Of a stretch of 64,000 bases of DNA, positions 8,355 to 18,171 are shown piece after piece. The stretch spans positions 1-64,000 of the forward strand of contig VOPT01000025.1 of the NCBI GenBank assembly GCA_009594865.1. The letters run 5' to 3'. The notes beneath the pieces are model-generated. The model was not told where the DNA came from and searched no databases. It was given only the letters and a program-made list of their open reading frames with translations. The DNA comes from Nitrospira sp. (lineage in GTDB: Bacteria; Nitrospirota; Nitrospiria; Nitrospirales; Nitrospiraceae). A program made the position numbers and the translations under genes. Every line of letters starts with the position of its first letter. The first letter of the stretch is position 1.

Positions 8355-10073
8355 TCACTGATCCCTGAACTGTCTGTCGCGGTATTGCGCCAAAACACCA
8401 GCCAATCTGGCTTTTAGCTCCAGCCGCTTGGGTTTTCCCGTCGAGGTATAGGGCACGTCATCACCCAGGAGCACGACCTTCGGTTGTTTCGCGAACGGGA
8501 GCCGCGTGCGGCAATGCGCCAGGAGATCGGCCTCACTCGGTGGGGAGGCGGGATCTTTCGGTACGACATAGGCCGCAATTTCTTCGCCGTAATAACGATT
8601 TTCGAACGGCAGGGCCATGGCAAACCTCACGGCCTGGTGCGTTTTCAAGACGTCATCGATTTCCAGGGGGGAGATGTTCACCCCGCCGCGTATGATGAGT
8701 TCCTTCAAGCGTCCCGACACGAAAAAGAACGGCCGGCCTTGCTCATCGGCAAGATAAAACCCTTCGTCTCCCGACCGGAACCATCCCCATTGGAAAGCGG
8801 CTTCGTTGGCCTCATCACGCTTGAAATAGCCGGCGCAGACGGTACGACCACGAATACAGATTTCTCCGTGAACGGCCGGAGGCAGCGACCGTCCATGCTC
8901 GTCGAGAATCGCCATGAGGTTGTGTCGGAGCGGCACTCCGACGGAGGGGAAGTCATATCCGGTCAACCAATGACGGTGCTGCGCCTGTGTCAGGTCGTTC
9001 GGCAGGAAACAGGAGTAACAGGTCGTTTCGGAGAGACCGTAGCCATGGCGGATGGGGACAGCGAAGCGATCCTCGAAGCGTGCGGCAGTATCTTTCAACA
9101 AGGGCCCGGCGCCACAGATCAGGCCGCCGAGACGGCTCAGATCGTAGGGGGTGATGTCTTCATCGGCATCGAGGAGAAATTCGAGCAGCGTGGGCACGAC
9201 GCTGACCGAGGTAACCTGTTCCGCATGGACCCGACGCCAGAACCTCTCGGTCTGGAATCTCCGGTTCAGCACCAGACTGCCCTTGCAGTAGAAGGGGGTG
9301 ATCAGCGTCACGACGATGCCGTTCACGTGGTGGATGGGCAGTACGCACATCAGACGATCAGTGACGCAGAAGCCATGCGACACAGCGATGGCATCCGCAT
9401 CGATCAAGAGATTAGCCATCGTCAGGATGACCCCTTTAGGCGGGCCGGTTGTCCCGGACGTGTAGACGATCAGCGCATGGTCATCGAGCCGGGAGCCTGA
9501 CGGGGAGCGGCGGAGCGAGCGGGCAGCCACGTTCGGGGAAGATCTTCCTCCAGTCCCGTGGTTATCGAGAACACCGGCATCGCCGAGCGCGATGACGTTG
9601 CGCAACGTCGGGATGTCCGATTGGAGCGCGCAGACCTCGTCATACGCATCCTGCCAGCAGAAGACCGTCGACACCTCTGAATGTTCGAGAATGTAGCGTT
9701 TCTTTTCGAGCGGTTCCTCGATGTTGATCGGCACGACCGCGACTCCCAGCGTCCAGGCTGCGAAATAAGTCAGTACCGTCACGTCATGGTTGAAGAGCAG
9801 CGTGGCGATCCGGTCTCCTCGCGTCAAGCCGAATCTGGTATGGAAGACTCCGGCCAGCCGTTCGACGATCGCCCCCAGTTCGGCATAGGTGTAGGTCCGG
9901 TGAACACGGCGCTCGTCGTCGAAAAACGTGAGGGCATTTCGCGTGACGAGCTGCGGATCGTAAATGCGGGAGCGAAAGAATTCCGCGAACGAGGCCCAGG
10001 GCACATCTGCCGTGTGTCCCGTCGCGTCGCGCGCCTGCTCGATATGGTCACGTACGTCGCTCAAGAGGTTCAT
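8355..10073 (-). CDS. AMP-forming acyl-CoA synthetase
   Basis: This 572-residue ANL-superfamily enzyme activates a carboxylic acid to its CoA ester via an acyl-adenylate. Core motifs are in order: YTSGTTGPPKG (phosphate loop), HGYGLSETT (adenine/substrate pocket), SGRLKELIIRGG (hinge) and the catalytic lysine near the C-terminus in TSTGKPKR. The start overlaps the end of prpC by 26 bp, and the acyl-CoA dehydrogenase follows after 25 bp. Linkage to prpC suggests propionate or a medium or branched acid as substrate. A fatty acid is equally possible from sequence alone. Confidence 0.85.
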   Translation of the reverse strand: MNLLSDVRDHIEQARDATGHTADVPWASFAEFFRSRIYDPQLVTRNALTFFDDERRVHRTYTYAELGAIVERLAGVFHTRFGLTRGDRIATLLFNHDVTVLTYFAAWTLGVAVVPINIEEPLEKKRYILEHSEVSTVFCWQDAYDEVCALQSDIPTLRNVIALGDAGVLDNHGTGGRSSPNVAARSLRRSPSGSRLDDHALIVYTSGTTGPPKGVILTMANLLIDADAIAVSHGFCVTDRLMCVLPIHHVNGIVVTLITPFYCKGSLVLNRRFQTERFWRRVHAEQVTSVSVVPTLLEFLLDADEDITPYDLSRLGGLICGAGPLLKDTAARFEDRFAVPIRHGYGLSETTCYSCFLPNDLTQAQHRHWLTGYDFPSVGVPLRHNLMAILDEHGRSLPPAVHGEICIRGRTVCAGYFKRDEANEAAFQWGWFRSGDEGFYLADEQGRPFFFVSGRLKELIIRGGVNISPLEIDDVLKTHQAVRFAMALPFENRYYGEEIAAYVVPKDPASPPSEADLLAHCRTRLPFAKQPKVVLLGDDVPYTSTGKPKRLELKARLAGVLAQYRDRQFRDQ

Positions 10074-11226
10074 AGGCTTTCGGCGCGGGGCCCGTGTACA
10101 GCGCCCGTGGTCTGATCAACCGGTTGTGCTCCTGCTGCTCGATGACATGCGCGCACCAGCCGGTGATGCGCGAACAGACAAACAACGGCGTGGACAGTTC
10201 ACGCGGGATGCTCATCAGGAGGTAGGCCACGGCCGTATAAAAATCGAGATTCGGGCGCAGTCCTTTTTCCTCCAACATGAGCCGATCGAGTGTGGCGGCG
10301 ATCTGATACCAGTTGCGGTCGCCGCAGAGATCACTCAATCGCTCGGCCTGGCGCTGGATGATGGCCGACCGCGCATCGCCTTGCCGGAGCACGCGGTGGC
10401 CGAAGCCCATCACGCGCCGTTTGTGTGCCAGCCGGTCGCGTAGCCAGAACTCCACATGTTCCGGCCGGCCGATTTCGACCAACATCGCGGCCACCGCTTC
10501 ATTGGCGCCTCCATGGAGTGGACCTTTCAGGGTCGCGACTGCCGCCGTGATGGCGCCATGCAAGTCGGTGAGGGTGGACGCAGTGACCCGGGCGGCAAAG
10601 GTGGAGGCATTGAACTCATGCTCCGCATACAGAATCAACGAGACATTCAGCGACTTGGCCATGGCTGCCCCGATCTCACCATCGCGGGGACCGGCGACGA
10701 GGCTCAGCAGATTTTCTGCAAAGCCTCCGTGGGAATCGGCTGTTGCGGGTTGCCGATCCGTCATGACCTGGTAGCTGGCCGCGATCAGCTGAGGGATTTG
10801 CGCGAGCAACCGCACCGATTTGCGGAGATTCGCATCGCGGGACCCATCCTGTGCATCAGGATCACTTAGCCCGAGCAGGGAAATCCCGGTCCGCAACACG
10901 TCCATCGGATGCATGCCGGGGCGCAGACCCTCCACGAAATGTTGCGTCTGTTCCGGGAGTCGCCGATGACGCACTAAGAGGTGTGAGAATTCCTCCAGTT
11001 CCATTCTGCCGGGCAGGTGCCCGAAGAGCAGAAGATAGGCGACCTCCTCGAAACTGCTTCGCCCAGCGAGGTCGCCGATTGCATACCCTCGATACCGCAG
11101 TCCCGCTTCCCCTTCATCGACCTGACAGATCGCCGACTCCCCAGCGATCACCCCCTCCAGGCCTGGGCTGTATTCAGGATGGTCGTGATCTTTCGCCGTT
11201 GGCTGTTCCTGCATGGTTTGGTTCAT
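10048..11226 (-). CDS. prpC: 2-Methylcitrate / citrate synthase
   Basis: Condenses propionyl-CoA (or acetyl-CoA) with oxaloacetate. Short bacterial type II-like citrate synthase, 392 residues, with the catalytic His in LKGPLHGGANEAV, the second His in MGFGHRV and the catalytic Asp in PNLDFYTA. ATG 11226 is preceded by GGAGG at a good spacing; an upstream in-frame start exists without one. The start lies inside the end of prpB (53-bp overlap). Linkage to prpB and an mmgE/prpD gene favours methylcitrate synthase over the housekeeping enzyme. Confidence 0.88.
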   Translation of the reverse strand: MNQTMQEQPTAKDHDHPEYSPGLEGVIAGESAICQVDEGEAGLRYRGYAIGDLAGRSSFEEVAYLLLFGHLPGRMELEEFSHLLVRHRRLPEQTQHFVEGLRPGMHPMDVLRTGISLLGLSDPDAQDGSRDANLRKSVRLLAQIPQLIAASYQVMTDRQPATADSHGGFAENLLSLVAGPRDGEIGAAMAKSLNVSLILYAEHEFNASTFAARVTASTLTDLHGAITAAVATLKGPLHGGANEAVAAMLVEIGRPEHVEFWLRDRLAHKRRVMGFGHRVLRQGDARSAIIQRQAERLSDLCGDRNWYQIAATLDRLMLEEKGLRPNLDFYTAVAYLLMSIPRELSTPLFVCSRITGWCAHVIEQQEHNRLIRPRALYTGPAPKAYEPLERRT

Positions 11227-12112
11227 GGGACCTCCGCATCGATGCCTGGCCATCCTCGTATCGAATCAGGTCGTACAGTTCCTGCCTGGTCATCATGTGA
11301 TCGAGCCAATTCCGTTGGGAGCCGAAGAACTTTAGTTCCGACAAGAGCTTTTCGACCGCTCTTGCGGCGACTCGCAGCGCACTGACGGGAAACAGCACCG
11401 CGCGATAGCCTAACGCTTCAAATTCGTCCACGCTGAGATAGGGCGTCCGGCCGAACTCCGTCATGTTGGCGATCAGTGGTACATCGATACCCGCCTTCCG
11501 CATTGCCAGGGCGAAGGTTCCGAACTCTTCGGCGGACAACAGGGCTTCGGGAAACAACATGTCCGCGCCTGCTTGGGCATAGGCCCGCGCTCGTTCAATC
11601 GCAGCCTCCAACCCATCGACGGCTCGCGCGTCGGTGCGCGCCACGATTACGAAATCCCGATTGCGCCTTGCATCCACGGCGGCTGTGATCTTGGCGACCA
11701 TGTCACCAAGAGGAATGATGCGTTTTCCTGATAGATGCCCGCACTTTTTGGCCGCTTCTTGATCTTCGATCTGCATGCCGGCCACTCCGGCCTGTTCGAA
11801 TTTCCGTACGGCTTCCATCACGGCTGAAGGCGGGCCATATCCCGTATCCGCATCGACGATGGCAGGAATGGCGACCGCCCTGGCGATGGTCCCCGCTTCC
11901 TCTACCATCTGGGCCAATGGAATGAGGCCGATGTCAGGCAGGCCGCGCGCGGCAGACACGGCGGCCCCCGACACGTAGACGGCCTCATACCCGGCCCGTT
12001 CGATTTGAATGGCGGTCAACGCATTACAGGCTCCAGGGATGGCCACCGTACGACCGGCCAAGACCGCACGCAATTGTTGTCCTTTGTCGCCAGTCGATTG
12101 ATCGAATGTCAT
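11174..12112 (-). CDS. prpB: 2-Methylisocitrate lyase
   Basis: Splits 2-methylisocitrate into pyruvate and succinate, the last step of the methylcitrate cycle for propionyl-CoA. This 312-residue protein belongs to the isocitrate lyase/PEP mutase superfamily. The catalytic-loop motif KKCGHLSGK is present, as are the Mg-binding segment VDADTGYG and IEDQ. Start ATG 12112 shares ATGA with the stop of the mmgE/prpD gene. The C-terminal tail (about 20 residues after LYDLIRYED) is low in conservation and is encoded by DNA that also carries the prpC ribosome site. Confidence 0.92.
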   Translation of the reverse strand: MTFDQSTGDKGQQLRAVLAGRTVAIPGACNALTAIQIERAGYEAVYVSGAAVSAARGLPDIGLIPLAQMVEEAGTIARAVAIPAIVDADTGYGPPSAVMEAVRKFEQAGVAGMQIEDQEAAKKCGHLSGKRIIPLGDMVAKITAAVDARRNRDFVIVARTDARAVDGLEAAIERARAYAQAGADMLFPEALLSAEEFGTFALAMRKAGIDVPLIANMTEFGRTPYLSVDEFEALGYRAVLFPVSALRVAARAVEKLLSELKFFGSQRNWLDHMMTRQELYDLIRYEDGQASMRRSHEPNHAGTANGERSRPS

Positions 12113-13503
12113 GAGCGTACCCTCAGCAGCGGCATGCATGCGGCAATGTCATGCTGTTCCTCCAGGTGCCAGACCAAGTCGATCAGGCGGTCGAGTCGCG
12201 CACGATCGATGCGTCTGGACGCCAGGCGCCGGAGTTTGTCTTCCACTTCCTCATCAGAGAGCGGATGGCCGGGGTGACCGAGGGGTTGGTCTACTTGCCG
12301 GCTGTAGGTCGAGCCTCGCGACGTTCTGATCGTGAGGCGAGTCGGCATGGTCATCGGGTAGCGATGTTCGAGTTCCGACAATTTTACGACATGGATGTGT
12401 TTCATCAGCTCGTGGAGACGCGGATCGCGCAGCCGTTTGGGGCTGAACGAATTCATGTTCACGCGGCCATCCACGAGGGCCACCGCCACGCAGTAGGGGA
12501 AGCTGTGGTCGGCGGTTTCTCTCGTGCTGGGGTGCCATTTTTCGGGATCACGCCCGATGATTTCGATGGCGACGTCGTAGCTGCCGATCTCGACATCGGC
12601 CAGCTTGTCGAGCCAGGTTTTCCCTTCCGTCTCGATCAGCTCCGCTCGCAACGCCAGGGCGGCTTCGACGGCGCTTTGCGCGTGGTACTCCACGGGAAAC
12701 TGTTTGATGCAGGTCTTGAGAATTTTGAAGGGAACCGGCTCGCCGCCCGGCATGGCCTCGCCTCCCAGCATCGGCAGTTCAAATAGTCCGGAGACCAGCT
12801 TCATGAACCCCTTTTCGCCTTCGAAGATCGGGGCGGGGCCGGTCATGCCACGCCGGGCGAGCAGGGCGGCGAACATGCCGTTGCGCGCCGCGTTGGAAAA
12901 AGCGCAGGCCTTCCACATCGACAGGTCGCCGACCCTGGTCTGGCGCAATGCGATATTGGCCACACCAGCCAGGTTGACGGCCTGGCGCGTCTGCGCCTCC
13001 GTGAGTTCGAAGACGTTGGCGATGCCGAGTGCGGAGGAGATCGGCCCATAGGTGACATGGTCCCAGCCCCGAGGCCGCAAGGCGGCGGCGTCGCAGAGGC
13101 GACATTGGATTTCGTAGGCCAGGGTGATGGCCTGAATAACGAGCTGGCCGGACGCATGCACCGTTTCCCCCGCCGCGAGGACTGCGGGGATATTGTCCGA
13201 GGGATGGGCCGGCTCTTTCGACAGGTAGGTATCGTTGAAGTCGAGGTAGCGGACCATGGCGCCATTGGCGAAGGTCGCAAGGTCCGGGAGAGTCTGGTGA
13301 TTCGTTCCCCACACCGTCGCTCCGCAGGGCACCTTCACGGCGAGCGCCATCTCCCGGGCGATCCGGCAGGGAGTCGAAGCCCAGGCACCGAAGGCGCAGG
13401 CCAGACTGTCCAAAAGGCGCCGCTTGACTTCATGGACCACGTCACCGGGGAGCTCATTGAACCGGAGCGACTGGGTATAGCGAGCCAGACGATCGGCCAG
13501 CAT
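12109..13503 (-). CDS. prpD: MmgE/PrpD-family 2-methylcitrate dehydratase
   Basis: Expected to dehydrate 2-methylcitrate to 2-methylaconitate or rehydrate toward methylisocitrate in the methylcitrate cycle. The 464-residue length is typical. N-terminal family features are VKRRLLDSLACAFGAW, FLDFND (as YLDFNDTYL) and HPSDNIPAVLAAGE. The C-terminal domain carries KQFPVEYHAQSAVEAAL and DHSFPYCVAVAL. GAGGTGG lies before ATG 13503. The stop is coupled to prpB by a 4-bp overlap. No separate AcnD or PrpF is seen, so isomerisation must use this protein or a cellular aconitase. Confidence 0.9.
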   Translation of the reverse strand: MLADRLARYTQSLRFNELPGDVVHEVKRRLLDSLACAFGAWASTPCRIAREMALAVKVPCGATVWGTNHQTLPDLATFANGAMVRYLDFNDTYLSKEPAHPSDNIPAVLAAGETVHASGQLVIQAITLAYEIQCRLCDAAALRPRGWDHVTYGPISSALGIANVFELTEAQTRQAVNLAGVANIALRQTRVGDLSMWKACAFSNAARNGMFAALLARRGMTGPAPIFEGEKGFMKLVSGLFELPMLGGEAMPGGEPVPFKILKTCIKQFPVEYHAQSAVEAALALRAELIETEGKTWLDKLADVEIGSYDVAIEIIGRDPEKWHPSTRETADHSFPYCVAVALVDGRVNMNSFSPKRLRDPRLHELMKHIHVVKLSELEHRYPMTMPTRLTIRTSRGSTYSRQVDQPLGHPGHPLSDEEVEDKLRRLASRRIDRARLDRLIDLVWHLEEQHDIAACMPLLRVRS

Positions 13504-13535
13504 TGCGCCACCTCATGGCCATCACAGCAACAGGG

Positions 13536-14354
13536 TTATCCCGCTCGCGAACCGAGGTTGATGGAAGGCCCTTTCCGATTATGGAGTGCCGGCCTGTCCA
13601 AATCCCGCCACCGTTCGTGTTCGGCGATGACCGCAATCAGCTCCGCGATCCCTTCCCCCTTCAAGGCCACGGTACGAATCACCGTCTTGCACCATTCACG
13701 TAAATCCCGCAGGGCCTCATCCGCCCCTTCGCGATCGCCTTTGTTCACCACGACGATGTCTGCGACCTCCAACAGTCCGGCTTTCATGGCCTGGATGTCG
13801 TCGCCGAGTCCCGGCGCAACCACTGCGACCACCGTGTGGGCGACGTGCATGATGTCGACTTCGCTCTGGCCGACGCCGACCGTCTCGATGAGAATCACGT
13901 CAAAGCCGGCGGCGTCCAGGACGCGTACGGCCTGCTGCGTGGCCTCCGCGAGCCCGCCCTGTTGACCGCGTGTTGCCATACTGCGGATGTAGACCTGTGG
14001 GTCGTCCGTATGACGCTGCATTCTGATCCGATCGCCCAGCACGGCGCCTCCCGTCACGGGGCTGCTGATGTCCACCGCCAGCACGCCGACCTTTTGTCCC
14101 AGGCGGCGATAGGCGGTGATGAGCTGATCGATCAACGTGCTTTTTCCCGTGCCGGGATACCCCGTGACGCCGATCACGAAGGCGCGATTCGGTGAGGGCG
14201 CCACATGTGCGAGTACCGCCGCTCCGAGTGGGTCCCGGTTTTCGAGCCAGGTGATGACACGCGCCACGGTTCTCACATCGCCGGCTTCGACCTGCCTCGC
14301 CAGCTCGGCGGCATCGTGTGGGAAGAAAGATCGATGCGCAGTGACTTGGTTCAC
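13536..14354 (-). CDS. meaB: MeaB/ArgK GTPase chaperone of methylmalonyl-CoA mutase
   Basis: MeaB guards and reloads the B12 cofactor of methylmalonyl-CoA mutase using GTP. Seen: P-loop GYPGTGKST (about residues 64-72), the switch region SSPVTGGAVLGDRIRM, ETVGVGQSE and the guanine-specificity motif NKGD. At 272 residues it is shorter than the usual 310-330; the missing part is the C-terminal dimerisation arm. Its genes of action, both mutase subunits, lie 3.4 kb upstream in the same run. The product ends with ...NLGSRAG, which seems a natural end rather than a frameshift, though that cannot be settled here. Confidence 0.9.
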   Translation of the reverse strand: MNQVTAHRSFFPHDAAELARQVEAGDVRTVARVITWLENRDPLGAAVLAHVAPSPNRAFVIGVTGYPGTGKSTLIDQLITAYRRLGQKVGVLAVDISSPVTGGAVLGDRIRMQRHTDDPQVYIRSMATRGQQGGLAEATQQAVRVLDAAGFDVILIETVGVGQSEVDIMHVAHTVVAVVAPGLGDDIQAMKAGLLEVADIVVVNKGDREGADEALRDLREWCKTVIRTVALKGEGIAELIAVIAEHERWRDLDRPALHNRKGPSINLGSRAG

Positions 14355-14355
14355 G

Positions 14356-15303
14356 TCATCCCTTCAGTGCCGGTTGTCCGATACGGGGCTTCGATATCTG
14401 TGAAAGTCGTGAGCGGAGCGGATGTCCGATCGCTGAGGCCAACTGATTCGCACAGTCGAGTATCAGCCCTTCATCCACTGCAACCAGAGCTCCGGAAGCC
14501 TTCAGGGCGAAGACCACATCTTCCGTCGCGACGTTGCCGGTTGCACCGGGCGCATAGGGACACCCGCCGAGGCCGCCTGCCGAACAATCGAACGCCGTGA
14601 TCCCATAGTCCTCCCAGGCCGTGAGCACAGTGGCGACGGCCATGCCGTAGGTGTCATGGACATGCAGCGACAGGCGGATCGGGTCGATATGCGGCATGAC
14701 CACATCGAGCAACGCGCGCATGTCGACAGGCGAGCCCCTGCCGAGCGTGTCTCCCAGAGAGACGTCATCCACACCGAGATCGAGCAGCCGTAACATGACA
14801 TCCAAGGTCCGCTGCGGCGCCATGCGACCCTCATAGGGACACCACAGGGCAGTGGAGATGTAGCCGCGCACCAGCAGGCCGTCGCGTTTGGCTCCCTGGA
14901 TCACCGGCGTGAAGCGGAGCAGGGATTCCTGGACGGTCGCCTTGATGTTATGGCGCGTAAAACTGTTCGAGGCGGCCGTGAAGACGGCGATTTTCCGTAC
15001 GGCGGCTGCGCGTGCCCGTTCCAGCCCCCGTTCGTTCGGCACCAGGGCGGAATAGGTCACGCCGGGAACCCGGTCGATGGCGCGGAAGACCTCATCGGAG
15101 TCGGCCAGTTGCGGAATGGCGGCAGGCGAAACAAAGGAGCCGGCTTCAATTTCTGTCACCCCGGTGCGTGACAGGGCATTGATCAGATCGATCTTGCGCG
15201 CCGTCGGCACGAACAGGGCTTCATGTTGCAGTCCGTCACGAGGCGAGACCTCAATGATACGGACCGGCAACTGGCGCGACTCATGTGTGGCGAAGGACAA
15301 CAT
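14356..15303 (-). CDS. Hydroxymethylglutaryl-CoA lyase
   Basis: Cleaves HMG-CoA to acetyl-CoA and acetoacetate, the final step of leucine degradation. This 315-residue TIM-barrel protein has VSPRDGLQHE at the N-terminus (metal and substrate residues), EAGSFVSP, LHVHDTYGMA (metal-binding His pair) and the catalytic-Cys loop GGLGGCPYAPGATGN. ATG 15303 is chosen because homology starts there; GGAGG lies rather far (16 nt) upstream. It overlaps the hydratase gene by 23 bp, and meaB begins one base after its stop. Confidence 0.92.
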   Translation of the reverse strand: MLSFATHESRQLPVRIIEVSPRDGLQHEALFVPTARKIDLINALSRTGVTEIEAGSFVSPAAIPQLADSDEVFRAIDRVPGVTYSALVPNERGLERARAAAVRKIAVFTAASNSFTRHNIKATVQESLLRFTPVIQGAKRDGLLVRGYISTALWCPYEGRMAPQRTLDVMLRLLDLGVDDVSLGDTLGRGSPVDMRALLDVVMPHIDPIRLSLHVHDTYGMAVATVLTAWEDYGITAFDCSAGGLGGCPYAPGATGNVATEDVVFALKASGALVAVDEGLILDCANQLASAIGHPLRSRLSQISKPRIGQPALKG

Positions 15304-16126
15304 CGTCCGACGTGGTCGCCTCCTGCGGCTTCCGCTCGCGTGGCTGAGCCCACGAGGGCGGCCGTTTTTCGATAAAGGCTCGCAGCCCTTCGGCTGCTTC
15401 CGGCGCACAACGGGCGCGGGCATTGTATTCCGGGCCCAAGGCCAAGCGGTCCTTATCGGACAAGGCCCGCAGCCGGTGAAACAACAATTTGCTTTCCCTG
15501 GTGGCACAGGGCGCCAGTTGCATGATCGCGTCGCTCAGTTCGGTGATGCGGTCATCCAGATTGCTCTGCGGAACGACGTCATGGGCCAGATTGTATCGCT
15601 GAGCGGTCGATGCGCAGAAGGTCTCGCCGGTCAGGCCATACCGCCGGAGGAAGGATTCGCCCGCCTTGTGCAACAGAAACGGCGCGATGACGGCCGGAAT
15701 CAACCCGAGTCTGGGTTCACTCAGGGCAAAGGTGGCTTCCTCCGCCGCCACGACAATATCGCAGACGGCCAAGAGACCGAGTCCGCCTCCGAACGCCGAG
15801 CCTTGCACCCGGGCGATAACCGGACAGGGAAATTCATCGATGGCGCGAAACATGCGCAGCAGGTGATGGGCATCACGCATCGCCGGGGTTTGGGATGCCG
15901 GCCCGTCGGCCTGCATCCGTTGAAGGTCGGCTCCCGCGCAAAAGACGGAACCGGCAGCGGCCAGCACGATGCCCCGGAGCGAGGGGTCATGCGCCAGGTC
16001 TTCAAAGGCTTCCCGGAGTTCCGTCGCCATCTGGTCGTCAAAGGCATTCCGGCGGTCGGGCCGATTGAGCGTCACCCGCGCCATGGCGGCATTCGATTCA
16101 ATCATGAGCCTGGTGAATGGCCGCAT
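15281..16126 (-). CDS. Methylglutaconyl-CoA hydratase (enoyl-CoA hydratase family)
   Basis: Crotonase-fold protein of 281 residues. Seen: NRPDRRNAFD near the N-terminus, AAGSVFCAGADLQ (oxyanion hole), QGSAFGGGLGLLAVCDIVVA (second oxyanion Gly run) and SEPRLGLIPA. Its position between methylcrotonyl-CoA carboxylase and HMG-CoA lyase genes points to hydration of 3-methylglutaconyl-CoA to HMG-CoA in leucine breakdown. The family alone would also allow a general enoyl-CoA hydratase. The C-terminus has an unusually long charged tail (WAQPRERKPQEATTSDD). Confidence 0.85.
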   Translation of the reverse strand: MRPFTRLMIESNAAMARVTLNRPDRRNAFDDQMATELREAFEDLAHDPSLRGIVLAAAGSVFCAGADLQRMQADGPASQTPAMRDAHHLLRMFRAIDEFPCPVIARVQGSAFGGGLGLLAVCDIVVAAEEATFALSEPRLGLIPAVIAPFLLHKAGESFLRRYGLTGETFCASTAQRYNLAHDVVPQSNLDDRITELSDAIMQLAPCATRESKLLFHRLRALSDKDRLALGPEYNARARCAPEAAEGLRAFIEKRPPSWAQPRERKPQEATTSDDVVLRHT

Positions 16127-16145
16127 CTGTCCCTCCTATGGCTGC

Positions 16146-17750
16146 TCACATACGAAATACCGGCGCATGGGTTTCCTTCAGGGGCGACAATGCCGCGAGA
16201 TCCAGGCAGAATCCGAGGACGCGGCGTGTGTCGAGAGGATCCAGAATGCCGTCATCCCACAGACGCGCACTGCTGAAATAGGGACTGCCTTCCTGCTCAT
16301 ATTGCCGGAGGGTTGCCTCGGTGATGCGACGGCGTTCGTCATCCGAGAACGCAGCCTTTTCTCGCGCTCGTTGTTGTTCTTTCACCGTGACCAGCACTTG
16401 AGCCGCCTGTTGCGCACCCATCACCGAGATCCGGACGTTGGGCCAGGTGAACAGAAATCTCGGGCCATACGCCCGCCCGCACATGGCATAGTTCCCGGCC
16501 CCATGGGAGGCGCCGATCAGGATCGTGAATTTCGGGACCTCCGCCGTCGATACTGCCTGGACCATCTTCGCGCCGTCTTTGATGATGCCCCGGCTTTCAT
16601 AGTCCTTCCCGACCATGAAGCCGGTGATGTTCTGCAAAAACACGAGGGGCACGCGGCGCTGGGCGCAGAGCTGGATGAAGTGCGCGCCTTTCAGTGCCGA
16701 TTCCGACAACAGCACGCCGTTGTTGGCCACGATTCCCACCAGGTGGCCCATCCACTGCGCAAAGCCACAGACGAGCGTGGGGCCGTAGCGCGCTTTGAAT
16801 TCCTGGAAGCGGCTGCCGTCCACGAGCCGTGCGATCACCTCCCGGACCTCCCATTGTTGCCGCGGGTTCGCGGGGATGAGTCCATAGAGATCTTCGGCTG
16901 GATACAGCGGTTCGTCGATCTGTCCTCGCCGGAGCTTCGGGGGTCGTCGTCCTAAGGTGGCCATGATTGAACGGCAGATGTCCAAGGCATCATGATCGTC
17001 ATCCGCCAGATGGTCGCTCACGCCCGACAGGCGCGTATGCAAGTCGGCGCCGCCGAGCTCCTCGGCAGTGACGTCTTCGCCGGTCGCGGCCTTGACCAGC
17101 GGCGGTCCGGCTAAATAAATCGTGCCGGTTCCTTTAACGATGACATTCTCATCACACATCGCCGGGACATAGGCGCCCCCGGCCGTGCACATGCCCATGA
17201 CCACGGCGAGTTGGGGGATACCGGCCGCAGACATGCGCGCTTGATTGAAAAAGATCCGGCCGAAATGGTCCTTGTCTGCAAAGACCTCGGCCTGCATCGG
17301 AAGGAAGACGCCGCCGGAATCCACGAGGTAGATGGCCGGCAGCCGGTTCTCCAGCGCAATGGCCTGCGCGCGGAGATGTTTGGTGATGGTCATCGGGAAG
17401 TAGGTGCCGCCTTTGACCGTGGCGTCGTTGGCTGCGATGACACAGAAGCGTCCCGACACCGAGCCGATGCCGGTGATCAGACCGGCTGACGGCACCTGAT
17501 TGTCATAGAGACCGAAGGCGGCGAGCGGGCTCAGTTCCAGCCATGGCGAGCCCGGGTCGAGCAGCGCGGAAATCCGTTCGCGTGCGGTCAGTTTGCCGCG
17601 TTGCTTGTGGAGCGCGATGGCTTCGGCCGTTCCGCCGGCCCGCGCTATCTCCAGATGTTTGTGCAGATCGGCCATCAGCCCTTCGAAATGGGCTTTGTTT
17701 CGGCGAAACTCGTCCGATTCTTGCCGTACGGCCGTGTCCAACACACGCAT
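16146..17750 (-). CDS. Methylcrotonyl-CoA carboxylase, carboxyltransferase (beta) subunit
   Basis: Transfers CO2 from biotin to 3-methylcrotonyl-CoA. The 534 residues carry both halves of the carboxyltransferase fold. The N-half has [30 protein letters not shown] and [14 protein letters not shown]. The C-half has [15 protein letters not shown] and [16 protein letters not shown]. These are more like the methylcrotonyl- than the propionyl-CoA enzyme. The gene is flanked by the hydratase and a mutase subunit. The biotin carboxylase/biotin carrier subunit that normally sits next to it is not in the window. Confidence 0.9.
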   Translation of the reverse strand: MRVLDTAVRQESDEFRRNKAHFEGLMADLHKHLEIARAGGTAEAIALHKQRGKLTARERISALLDPGSPWLELSPLAAFGLYDNQVPSAGLITGIGSVSGRFCVIAANDATVKGGTYFPMTITKHLRAQAIALENRLPAIYLVDSGGVFLPMQAEVFADKDHFGRIFFNQARMSAAGIPQLAVVMGMCTAGGAYVPAMCDENVIVKGTGTIYLAGPPLVKAATGEDVTAEELGGADLHTRLSGVSDHLADDDHDALDICRSIMATLGRRPPKLRRGQIDEPLYPAEDLYGLIPANPRQQWEVREVIARLVDGSRFQEFKARYGPTLVCGFAQWMGHLVGIVANNGVLLSESALKGAHFIQLCAQRRVPLVFLQNITGFMVGKDYESRGIIKDGAKMVQAVSTAEVPKFTILIGASHGAGNYAMCGRAYGPRFLFTWPNVRISVMGAQQAAQVLVTVKEQQRAREKAAFSDDERRRITEATLRQYEQEGSPYFSSARLWDDGILDPLDTRRVLGFCLDLAALSPLKETHAPVFRM

Positions 17751-17763
17751 GGCCGAAATCCTC

Positions 17764-18171
17764 TCACCGTTCGGTTCGAAGCCCGTTCACGAACTCCACA
17801 ATGTCGTGCATCGGTGTGGCGGGCCTAAACAACCTCTGCACGCCTGCCGCCTTCAGTCGTGGCACATCTTCGTCGGGAATGATCCCTCCACCGAACAGCA
17901 CGATGTCTCCCGCGCCTTGTTCACGCAGCAGTCCAAGTATACGGAGGAACAAGGAATTATGGGCGCCGGAATGGATGCTGAGGCCGATGGCCTGCACGTC
18001 TTCCTGGATGGCGGTCGTGACGATCTGTTCAGGGCTCTGATGAAGCCCCGTGTAAATGATTTCGATGCCCGCATCACGAAGCGCGCGGGCGACCAGCTTC
18101 ACTCCCCGGTCATGCCCGTCCAATCCCACCTTGCCGATCAAAATCCGCAGGGGTGTCGCCGCGACGGTCAT
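17764..18171 (-). CDS. Methylmalonyl-CoA mutase small (cobalamin-binding) subunit
   Basis: A free-standing B12-binding Rossmann domain, 135 residues. The signature [11 protein letters not shown] carries the DxHxxG His that ligates cobalt; SIHSGAH and [11 protein letters not shown] are the other two parts of the B12 motif. It should pair with the large subunit at 19035-20630 to interconvert methylmalonyl-CoA and succinyl-CoA. ATG 18171 overlaps the stop of the preceding MBL gene by four bases, which fixes the start. Confidence 0.92.
   Translation of the reverse strand: MTVAATPLRILIGKVGLDGHDRGVKLVARALRDAGIEIIYTGLHQSPEQIVTTAIQEDVQAIGLSIHSGAHNSLFLRILGLLREQGAGDIVLFGGGIIPDEDVPRLKAAGVQRLFRPATPMHDIVEFVNGLRTER

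Noticed and set aside
14356..15507. Longer HMG-CoA lyase start at 15507
   Set aside because: The extra 68 residues are Arg/Pro-rich and antisense-like inside the hydratase gene; homology begins at the ATG at 15303.
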